Shown here in pieces: positions 1-4,182 of a stretch of DNA of 5,141 nucleotides (position 1 is its first letter; the number at the start of each line of letters is the position of its first letter). The stretch is from Candidatus Thorarchaeota archaeon (GTDB lineage Archaea; Asgardarchaeota; Thorarchaeia; Thorarchaeales; Thorarchaeaceae). Under the pieces are notes generated by a model. That model had not been told where the DNA came from and searched no databases. It saw nothing but the letters and a program-made list of their open reading frames with translations. The translations under genes and the position numbers were made by a program. The stretch lies in the NCBI GenBank assembly GCA_013138615.1, contig WTCK01000276.1, forward strand, positions 1-5,141, given 5' to 3'.

Positions 1-492
1 ACAGTCCCGGACCAAGCAACTCTTGGTCAAACGATCAGTTCATTGGTGTTCATTGTACTCATGGTCAGTCTCCTTCTTCAAGGGCTCACGACCCCATTCC
101 TTGCCGAGAGGCTCAACCTAATCGAAGAGGAGGACATCTTTGAAGAGATATCGACTAAGCGTGATGCAACACGCCACGCTCTGCTGAGTCTTGTTGACGA
201 GTACACGGAACGGAGAGTTGAAGCATCGTTGTATAAGCGACTGAAGGCGGAGCTGGAGGAAGAGATTTTCACGCTTGAGGACAATCTTCGAAAGATGGCG
301 TCCGAAAAAAGAGCTCGAATGCTCGAGGTTACCGCTCGAGAACAAATTCTTCAGCAGAAACTTTTGTACTATGAGCAGGAGTACGAGAAAGGAAGGCTAC
401 GTGAGAGCGTCTACGCAGACCAAAAAGCAGCCTTGGAGGATGACCTCAACAGCCTCTACATAGTGAAAAAGCAAATTGAAGAAGGAAAGTGA
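1..492 (+). CDS. C-terminal part of a CPA1/NhaP-like Na+/H+ antiporter with a charged cytoplasmic tail (5' truncated by window)
   Basis: The frame is open from base 1 to the TGA at 490-492 (163 residues visible), so the true start lies outside the window; the TTG at 43 is only an internal codon. Visible residues about 12-29 (ISSLVFIVLMVSLLLQGL) form a hydrophobic helix ending in QGLTTPFLAERLNL. This closely resembles the last transmembrane helix of CPA1 sodium/proton antiporters, where a V-Q-G-L-T-x-P-x-L-x-x-x-L pattern is typical. Such proteins exchange cytoplasmic Na+ (or K+) for H+ across the membrane. The remaining ~120 residues are highly charged, helical and without membrane segments, so they are probably a cytoplasmic regulatory tail. 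The tail holds two copies of a 24-residue motif (visible residues 66-89 and 126-149). The family call rests on one helix and context: reasonable, not certain. The ion and exact subfamily cannot be read here. Confidence 0.72.
   Translation, partial: TVPDQATLGQTISSLVFIVLMVSLLLQGLTTPFLAERLNLIEEEDIFEEISTKRDATRHALLSLVDEYTERRVEASLYKRLKAELEEEIFTLEDNLRKMASEKRARMLEVTAREQILQQKLLYYEQEYEKGRLRESVYADQKAALEDDLNSLYIVKKQIEEGK
196..267 (+). repeat. First copy of a duplicated 24-residue motif in the antiporter tail
   Basis: This stretch encodes DEYTERRVEASLYKRLKAEL and four more residues (EEEI). It aligns without gaps to the stretch encoded at 376-447: EY, R, S, Y, KA and LE fall at the same positions (9 of 24 identical, with several conservative changes). 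The copies start 60 residues apart. The pattern Y-x4-R-x3-S-x-Y-x3-KA-x-LE resembles the short SHOCT-like helical hairpin motif (gly/charged turn, then E/S-x-[YF]-x3-K-x-x-L). That resemblance is from memory and needs a profile search. Confidence 0.5.
376..447 (+). repeat. Second copy of the duplicated 24-residue motif in the antiporter tail
   Basis: This stretch encodes QEYEKGRLRESVYADQKAAL and four more residues (EDDL). It is the partner of the copy at 196-267, in the same frame 60 residues later. This copy, with its G-R-L-x-x-S-V-Y turn, looks more like a SHOCT-type motif than the first. The protein ends 14 residues after it. Confidence 0.5.
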
Positions 493-504
493 ATTTGCGA
501 TATC

Positions 505-529
505 CACTTGGTGCTAGTTCCACGAAGTG
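505..529. terminator. Hairpin between two convergent stop codons (possible shared 3' end)
   Basis: CACTT at 505-509 pairs with AAGTG at 525-529. After one G-G mismatch, GTG at 511-513 pairs with CAC at 521-523, around a 7-base loop. It starts 12 bases after the antiporter stop and ends 2 bases from the stop of the minus-strand gene. No T-tract follows on either strand, so termination here is only a possibility; the hairpin could instead protect 3' ends. Confidence 0.35.
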
Positions 530-531
530 AA

Positions 532-1188
532 TCAGTAGGGCATCTTCCTGTGAACGTCGGGTATTCTAATATGGGTCTTGCCAGTGAAGACATCTCGTAG
601 CAACTCGAAGTGTTCATCTAGATCCTTCAGAAGTTTCTCTAAGGCATGGGGTTCGATGTTCGGTTCAGCTATCCAGACCGTTAGGTAGTTACTAACAACT
701 GCAAGATCAGCAGTTCCGTCCTCAAGGTCTCGGAAGATGGTCGTTTTGACCAAGAACTCAGCCTCGAACATCGTCAATATGTCTTGAACACTGATTATTA
801 TCAGCTCTAGGAAACCTACAAAATCTTCTAGGTCTGAAGATTCATCGAGAATGCCTCTCAAGGACTCGTTGAACGTCTGGATATCCGAAACCTTCTTCCT
901 CAAACTTTCAAACATCTTCATGAGCTTGCTGAATTCCTTGATAGATCTTTCAAGAGAGGGCACGAGCTTGTCGAATAGATTGACCAGTAGCTTGCCCCTC
1001 GTGTTCTCACGTATGTTCTTGAATCCTTGGAGTTCCCCCAAAGGACCATCAAGATGCTCAATCTGAACTAGCGTGTTGGTCACTGCTTGAATGGATTTCA
1101 TTGAGTTGCGCTGAATCTTCGACCAGCGCTCCACGAAAGTGTCTATGCCATCGCGGAGGTCCTCAAGGATTTCCAGTTCAGTTACCAC
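532..1188 (-). CDS. Unrecognised 218-residue predominantly helical protein
   Basis: I do not recognise a family. The frame runs from a GTG at 1186-1188 to a TGA at 532-534. The upstream in-frame TAA at 1219-1221 leaves no ATG or TTG before this GTG. A GGAG lies 11 bases upstream (1200-1203), and a TATA-like box sits further up, so GTG is the best start; the first internal Met is residue 30. The protein has no signal peptide, no convincing membrane helix and no cysteines. It is rich in L, E, D and K, with long heptad-like helical stretches (residues ~60-160) and aromatic/acidic helices near the end, suggesting a soluble helical bundle or coiled coil. An isoleucine-rich patch (ELIIISVQDIL) near the middle is probably buried. 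It is convergent with the antiporter gene and lies downstream of the XRE-CBS gene on the same strand, 110 bases away, but probably has its own promoter. Confidence 0.75.
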   Translation of the reverse strand: MVTELEILEDLRDGIDTFVERWSKIQRNSMKSIQAVTNTLVQIEHLDGPLGELQGFKNIRENTRGKLLVNLFDKLVPSLERSIKEFSKLMKMFESLRKKVSDIQTFNESLRGILDESSDLEDFVGFLELIIISVQDILTMFEAEFLVKTTIFRDLEDGTADLAVVSNYLTVWIAEPNIEPHALEKLLKDLDEHFELLRDVFTGKTHIRIPDVHRKMPY

Positions 1189-1223
1189 GATTTCTTCTAC
1201 TCCAAGGTCATCTCTTAGTTAGG

Positions 1224-1233
1224 ACATATAATT
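1224..1233 (-). promoter_or_regulatory. TATA-like box for the 218-residue helical protein
   Basis: The minus strand reads AATTATATGT across 1233-1224, a good archaeal TATA-like element. It lies about 36 bases upstream of the GTG at 1188. With archaeal spacing (about 25 bases from box to transcript start), the transcript would start near 1200 with a very short leader. This suggests separate transcription from the XRE-CBS gene. It is read by eye only. Confidence 0.45.
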
Positions 1234-1298
1234 CATTCTGCGGGGGCACATAGGAGGAAAGCAACTCATTCCTAAGCACGCCACTCCAACCAGTCCAG

Positions 1299-1832
1299 TC
1301 ACCTCTTAGCCCTCAAGAGATCCGAACGAGAAATTATGCCGGTAACTCGCCCCTGATTCTGGATTACAACCGCTTGGTAGGACTCCAATAACGGTATGAT
1401 TGCATCAACGGGTGTGGTTTCGTCAACTGTCGGCACGCCACCGGAGCTCATGATTGCCTGAACGGACAGCTTGTCCATGTCGTGTTGAAGGTTGCGCACG
1501 ATATCGCGTTCTGTGACAATCCCCACGATTCGTTCCCCACGCACTACAGGCAGTTGTGAGAAACTTCGCTGTCGCATGATTTGGAAAGCCGCTGAAACAG
1601 ATTTACGAGCGTCAATCGTGATGGGATTCGCAGTCATAACATCTCCACATCGTTGAGGACTCCTAGTGTTGAATACCTGGATAATCTTGTTAGCAATCGA
1701 TAGTTTAGGATCAAGTGTGCCGTTCTCTATACGGGCAATGTAGGACTGAGATACTCCCACTTCTATGGCAAGTTCAGACTGAGTCAGACCTGCTTCTCTT
1801 CTCATCCGATGAATGCTTTCAGGTGTTATCAA
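1299..1832 (-). CDS. XRE-family helix-turn-helix transcriptional regulator with paired CBS domains
   Basis: This is a 177-residue protein that probably binds DNA and senses an adenosyl ligand. Residues ~5-56 form an XRE/Cro-type helix-turn-helix (GLTQSELAIEVGVSQSYIAR then IENGT, the classic family signature). Two CBS domains follow at ~64-117 (DVMTANPITIDA to GIVTERDIV) and ~124-175 (IMSSGGVPTVDE to GIISRSDLL). Both carry the S/T-x-x-D motif (TERD, SRSD) that contacts ribose in ligand-binding CBS pairs, so both sites look intact. The length and order match archaeal HTH-CBS regulators of the COG3620 type. The start is a TTG at 1830-1832, supported by GGGAG ending 7 bases upstream and by sequence continuity before the first internal Met (residue 10). 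It diverges from the SAM synthetase gene across a palindrome-rich region, which suggests autoregulation and possible control of that gene. The ligand is unknown: AMP, ATP and SAM are all candidates. Confidence 0.92.
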   Translation of the reverse strand: MITPESIHRMRREAGLTQSELAIEVGVSQSYIARIENGTLDPKLSIANKIIQVFNTRSPQRCGDVMTANPITIDARKSVSAAFQIMRQRSFSQLPVVRGERIVGIVTERDIVRNLQHDMDKLSVQAIMSSGGVPTVDETTPVDAIIPLLESYQAVVIQNQGRVTGIISRSDLLRAKR

Positions 1833-1840
1833 TTTGAAAC

Positions 1841-1845
1841 TCCCA
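1841..1845 (-). promoter_or_regulatory. Ribosome binding site that supports the TTG start of the XRE-CBS gene
   Basis: The minus strand reads GGGAG here, followed by 7 bases (TTTCAAA) and then TTG at 1832. This is a good Shine-Dalgarno match at a normal distance, and no ATG in frame competes upstream. Confidence 0.55.
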
Positions 1846-1851
1846 CTGTGT

Positions 1852-1897
1852 ATTCCTAGGGGTAATTGGAATTCCTCTCAGTATTACCCATGGGAAT
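1852..1897. promoter_or_regulatory. Candidate operator: 15-bp imperfect inverted repeat plus nested palindromes between divergent genes
   Basis: ATTCCTAGGGGTAAT (1852-1866) and ATTACCCATGGGAAT (1883-1897) are inverted copies matching at 13 of 15 positions, separated by 16 bases. Inside the arms are the smaller palindromes CCTAGG (1855-1860) and CCCATGGG (1887-1894). Between them is a perfect GGAATTCC (1868-1875). The region lies 20-65 bases upstream of the XRE-CBS start and 63-108 bases upstream of the SAM synthetase ATG. XRE proteins usually bind such dyads as dimers, so the adjacent XRE-CBS protein is the natural candidate binder. That assignment is inference from position and symmetry. Confidence 0.55.
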
Positions 1898-1901
1898 CAG
1901 G

Positions 1902-1911
1902 TATGTATAGA
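1902..1911 (-). promoter_or_regulatory. Possible TATA-like box for the XRE-CBS gene
   Basis: The minus strand reads TCTATACATA across 1911-1902. A transcript starting about 25 bases on (~1880) would place one arm of the inverted repeat between box and start and the other in the leader, which suits repression. The match to an archaeal TATA box is modest. Confidence 0.3.
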
Positions 1912-1920
1912 CTTAAGTAG
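1911..1920 (+). promoter_or_regulatory. Candidate TATA-like box for the SAM synthetase gene
   Basis: ACTTAAGTAG lies 40 bases upstream of the ATG at 1960, giving a predicted transcript start near 1940-1945 and a short leader. The core TTAAGTA recurs upstream of the 186-residue protein gene (3337-3343), which supports a shared promoter element. No strong Shine-Dalgarno sequence is seen before the ATG. Confidence 0.4.
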
Positions 1921-1959
1921 TTTCACTTCTGGCCCGCTGGAAAGACGAGTTGATTGACA

Positions 1960-3159
1960 ATGAATATTGAAGTCACGCGTGGAGCAGGCCTTCCAGTTCC
2001 TCAGCAGAGAGTTGAGGTTGTGGAGCGCAAAGGTAAGGGTCATCCAGATACACTCTGTGATAAAGCTGCAGAGGAATTGTCTGTAAGATTAAGTGAGTAC
2101 TATTTGGAGGTATTCGGAAGAGTTCAACATCACAATGTCGACAAGGTGCTTCTTGTCGGCGGGCAGTCGAACGCACGTTTTGGTGGAGGCGACGTCATTG
2201 AGCCAATCTACATTCTGATGAGCGGTCGAGCTGTGGGTATTGTGGGGAAGGATTTCAAGAATCAAGTACCAGTAGGCAAGTTCGCAATAGAACACACTCG
2301 TGAGTGGCTCGCAGGGGATTTACCGCACCTTGACGTGAACTCAGATGTCATAGTTGATTACAAGATAAGGGCGGGGAGCACGGATCTTGTTGGCAACTTC
2401 GATTATGAACTCGAGGTTCCCAGAGCAAATGACACAAGCTTCGGTGTAGGCTATGCACCTCTATCACCCACAGAAGAACTCACTCTCAAATCTGAATATC
2501 TTCTCAACGACCCCAAGACCAAGAAGAAATGGCCTCAGATAGGTGAAGACATCAAGGTGATGGGAACTAGAGTTGATGATGAAATCCACCTCCAGATTGC
2601 ATCTGCAATCATATCTACGGAAACAAAAGACGCACACGAGTACGCTAATGTGATGCAGGGCATTAAAGACATACTACTTGATCTAGCATCCAAAATCACG
2701 GACTTGGAGGTAACTGTTGACGTCAACGGCGCTGACGCGCCCGATGAAGATCTATACTATTTGACGGTTACTGGAACGTCGGCGGAGCATGGTGACGATG
2801 GACAAGTGGGCCGAGGCAATAGAGCCAATGGCCTGATAACGCCCTATAGACCCATGACATTAGAAGCTGCCGCTGGTAAGAACCCTGTTTCTCATGTTGG
2901 GAAAACGTACAATGTAGCTGCGAGAGAGATTGTAGATCGCGTCATCAAGGAGCACCCCGATGTAGACCAGGTTTACTGCTACTTGGTCAGTCAAATTGGC
3001 GCACCAATAACTGAGCCAAGGGCTGTGAACATCGAATGCTACGGAAGCTGCGACTTAGACGCAATCAGCGGCTCTATCTCCAGCATCACAGAGGAAGTAA
3101 TCTCGAAACTCCCAGACGTATGGAAGGGCTTCGTGAAAAGAAAGTACCAGTTGTGGTGA
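1960..3159 (+). CDS. mat: Archaeal-type S-adenosylmethionine synthetase (methionine adenosyltransferase)
   Basis: This cytosolic enzyme makes S-adenosylmethionine from methionine and ATP, releasing phosphate and diphosphate. The 399 residues match the usual ~400 of the archaeal family, which is very diverged from bacterial and eukaryotic MetK. Family landmarks are ERKGKGHPDTLCD (residues 22-34, with the GHPD motif), VGGQSNARFGGGDVIEPIYI (from residue 66), the GVGYAPLSPTE segment mid-protein, GDDGQVGRGNR (278-288), AAGKNPVSHVGKTYN (K307 near the nucleotide site) and SQIGAPITEPRAVNIE near the C-terminus. The frame is intact to TGA at 3157-3159. I chose ATG at 1960 over TTG at 1954: the TTG adds only two residues, and the ATG gives the normal family N-terminus. 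The gene diverges from the XRE-CBS regulator and is followed by hairpins, so it is probably monocistronic. Confidence 0.97.
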   Translation: MNIEVTRGAGLPVPQQRVEVVERKGKGHPDTLCDKAAEELSVRLSEYYLEVFGRVQHHNVDKVLLVGGQSNARFGGGDVIEPIYILMSGRAVGIVGKDFKNQVPVGKFAIEHTREWLAGDLPHLDVNSDVIVDYKIRAGSTDLVGNFDYELEVPRANDTSFGVGYAPLSPTEELTLKSEYLLNDPKTKKKWPQIGEDIKVMGTRVDDEIHLQIASAIISTETKDAHEYANVMQGIKDILLDLASKITDLEVTVDVNGADAPDEDLYYLTVTGTSAEHGDDGQVGRGNRANGLITPYRPMTLEAAAGKNPVSHVGKTYNVAAREIVDRVIKEHPDVDQVYCYLVSQIGAPITEPRAVNIECYGSCDLDAISGSISSITEEVISKLPDVWKGFVKRKYQLW

Positions 3160-3162
3160 GCC

Positions 3163-3179
3163 TCAAGCTCTGAGCTTGA
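3163..3179 (+). other. Short hairpin just after the SAM synthetase stop
   Basis: TCAAGCTC (3163-3170) and GAGCTTGA (3172-3179) are perfect inverted copies around one base; in RNA about 5-6 pairs would form around a small loop. It starts 3 bases after the stop and is the first of three successive hairpins. A few A residues follow, not a T-tract. Confidence 0.45.
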
Positions 3180-3181
3180 AA

Positions 3182-3217
3182 AGGACTGTAGGGGGACACG
3201 CGCGCCCCCTCGGTCCT
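3182..3217 (+). terminator. Strong GC-rich hairpin downstream of the SAM synthetase gene (possible terminator)
   Basis: AGGAC (3182-3186) pairs with GTCCT (3213-3217), and AGGGGG (3190-3195) pairs with CCCCCT (3205-3210). Small internal loops (TGT/CG) separate the two helices, and a 9-base loop ACACGCGCG caps them. It is very stable by eye. The following sequence (CACTCTTCC) is pyrimidine-rich but has no real T-run, so it may stall polymerase, protect the 3' end or be part of a small RNA rather than act as a classic terminator. Confidence 0.45.
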
Positions 3218-3237
3218 CACTCTTCCAATATTGAGTG
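3218..3237 (+). other. Third hairpin in the post-SAM synthetase series
   Basis: CACTC (3218-3222) pairs with GAGTG (3233-3237) around a 10-base loop containing the self-complementary AATATT. It directly abuts the GC-rich hairpin. Alone it is weak. From 3238 to 3333 I see no gene, no tRNA fold and no further strong structure. Confidence 0.3.
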
Positions 3238-3333
3238 TCATGAAAAAACGGTTCTCAAGGCAACGAACTCCAACAACCCCGTGGAAATTCCCGTCCCCGC
3301 GCGATTGTTATCCTGCACGAAATGAAGAGATTG

Positions 3334-3343
3334 TTTTTAAGTA
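3334..3343 (+). promoter_or_regulatory. TATA-like box for the 186-residue protein gene
   Basis: TTTTTAAGTA is the most A/T-rich element in the upstream region. It shares the TTAAGTA core with the candidate box before the SAM synthetase gene. The predicted transcript would start near 3368, leaving a leader of about 50 bases that contains the ribosome binding site. No experimental support can be read here. Confidence 0.45.
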
Positions 3344-3403
3344 AAAGTTGAGAGGCCAAGGTAAGACACCTGTGTACTTGACTATAGGGACAGTACAAAG
3401 TGC

Positions 3404-3408
3404 AGGAG
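3404..3408 (+). promoter_or_regulatory. Ribosome binding site of the 186-residue protein gene
   Basis: AGGAG lies 10 bases before the ATG at 3419. It is a good Shine-Dalgarno match at slightly long spacing, and it fixes the chosen start. Confidence 0.5.
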
Positions 3409-3418
3409 AATCAAGAAA

Positions 3419-3979
3419 ATGGGTAAGGTAACAGACCCGATAGCCAAACGAATCAGGAAGAAAGCTGCCAAGGACATCAAAGGTGGTCTCTTTGGTAAAA
3501 TCACGCACTACATTCCTGGATGGCACGGCTATCAGGAGAAGGAGGAACGCCGCGCAGCAGACAAAGTTCTCCGAGAGTTCATTGCAGATCAGCTGAGGCT
3601 TGTCAAGCAGGACCTTGAGAAACTTCAGATGATGGTCGTTGACTATGATCTGTCAAAAACATGGGAAACCTTTGATCGCATGTTGGCTCTTACTGATAAG
3701 ATAGAGTCAGCTATCAGGTACGCCGATTATGGATACGCTGCTTGGGGCTCCAAAGAGAAGATTAACGAGAAAGAGCTCGACAATATGTACGAGTTCGATG
3801 CTACTATCATCGAAGACATAGGGAATATCAACGATGTCGCTGAGGAGTTCCTCGATCAGATGAACCAAGGCAAGTTCGATGAGGCGTGGAATTACACGTA
3901 TCGAATGTGGCAGACTATACAGCGTCTCGAAGAGAAGTGGAACCAACGCGAAGGCTACATGAAAGGCTACCAGGATTAA
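3419..3979 (+). CDS. Unrecognised 186-residue soluble helical protein with an N-terminal GLFGKITHYIPGWHGYQEKE motif
   Basis: The start is ATG at 3419 with AGGAG 10 bases upstream; the stop is TAA at 3977-3979. I cannot name a function. The first ~35 residues are basic (KRIRKKAAKDIK) and lead into a G/aromatic-rich turn (IPGWHGYQEKEERRAADKVL). The rest looks like amphipathic helices, with acidic middle and late sections (residues ~110-155) and a helix with W, Y and R near the end. There is no signal peptide, membrane helix, cysteine motif or nucleotide-binding loop; GLFGK is too short for a Walker A. The pattern IPG-x2-GY-x2-KE-x-RR-x-ADK-x-LR resembles, from memory, small conserved hypothetical proteins in other prokaryotes, but I cannot confirm this. 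The gene has its own promoter-like box and a strong terminator, so it is probably transcribed alone. Confidence 0.85.
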   Translation: MGKVTDPIAKRIRKKAAKDIKGGLFGKITHYIPGWHGYQEKEERRAADKVLREFIADQLRLVKQDLEKLQMMVVDYDLSKTWETFDRMLALTDKIESAIRYADYGYAAWGSKEKINEKELDNMYEFDATIIEDIGNINDVAEEFLDQMNQGKFDEAWNYTYRMWQTIQRLEEKWNQREGYMKGYQD

Positions 3980-4001
3980 TTCAACCAGTTCCGTAACATG
4001 C

Positions 4002-4050
4002 AGAATGGGGATCTTCCCCATTCTTCCTTGCTTTTTATTTGCTTTTTTTT
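4002..4050 (+). terminator. Strong hairpin plus T-tract terminator for the 186-residue protein gene
   Basis: AGAATGGGGA (4002-4011) and TCCCCATTCT (4015-4024) form a perfect 10-bp stem with a 3-base loop, 22 bases after the stop. Two T-runs follow, CTTTTTATTT (4031-4040) and eight Ts (4043-4050). Archaeal polymerases can stop on T-runs alone, so both parts may contribute. Confidence 0.8.
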
Positions 4051-4118
4051 CAGTTCACGTTACGTCTAAAATGATTTCTACAGTTTCAAGCAAAACGAGA
4101 TGACTGCAGAATGGAATG

Positions 4119-4136
4119 ACCAAGCCCAAGCTTGGT
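4119..4136. other. Perfect 7-bp hairpin between the two opposed terminators
   Basis: ACCAAGC (4119-4125) pairs with GCTTGGT (4130-4136) around CCAA. It is next to the A-run at 4140-4148, so a minus-strand transcript that read through its terminator would form it next. From 4051 to 4118 I see no gene or clear structure. Confidence 0.4.
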
Positions 4137-4139
4137 AAG

Positions 4140-4175
4140 AAAAAAAAAGAGAGTGTGAGGGCTCGAAAGCCCTCA
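4140..4175 (-). terminator. UUCG-loop hairpin plus T-tract terminator for the minus-strand surface protein gene
   Basis: On the minus strand, TGAGGGCT (4175-4168) and AGCCCTCA (4163-4156) form a perfect 8-bp stem capped by TTCG, a very stable RNA tetraloop. A pyrimidine stretch and a run of nine Ts (4148-4140) follow. It begins 7 bases after the TAG stop at 4183-4185. Confidence 0.78.
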
Positions 4176-4182
4176 AGATACA

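Noticed and set aside
1233..1298. A terminator or small gene between the XRE-CBS stop and the next minus-strand gene
   Set aside because: No stem followed by a T-tract and no open frame with start signals is visible; the stretch holds only the downstream gene's promoter-like box.
1954..1959. TTG at 1954 as the start of SAM synthetase
   Set aside because: An ATG follows two codons later; it gives the usual family N-terminus and neither has a strong Shine-Dalgarno sequence, so ATG is simpler.
1920..1959. A SAM riboswitch in the leader of the SAM synthetase gene
   Set aside because: The predicted leader is only about 20 bases, too short for any known SAM aptamer, and no such fold is visible in the intergenic region.
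1973..2295. Overlapping minus-strand open frames of ~67 residues within the SAM synthetase gene
   Set aside because: They lie fully inside a conserved, full-length enzyme gene and have low-complexity, non-protein-like translations; they are antisense shadows.
3245..3275. A GGTTC...GAACTCC stretch resembling a tRNA T-arm
   Set aside because: Only a 4-bp stem with a 10-base loop; no acceptor stem, anticodon arm or D-arm can be placed around it.
3707..4021. A 104-residue minus-strand open frame opposite the 186-residue protein gene
   Set aside because: Its start falls inside the terminator hairpin of the plus-strand gene, its hydrophobic composition is what antisense reading of charged helical codons produces, and it has no ribosome binding site.
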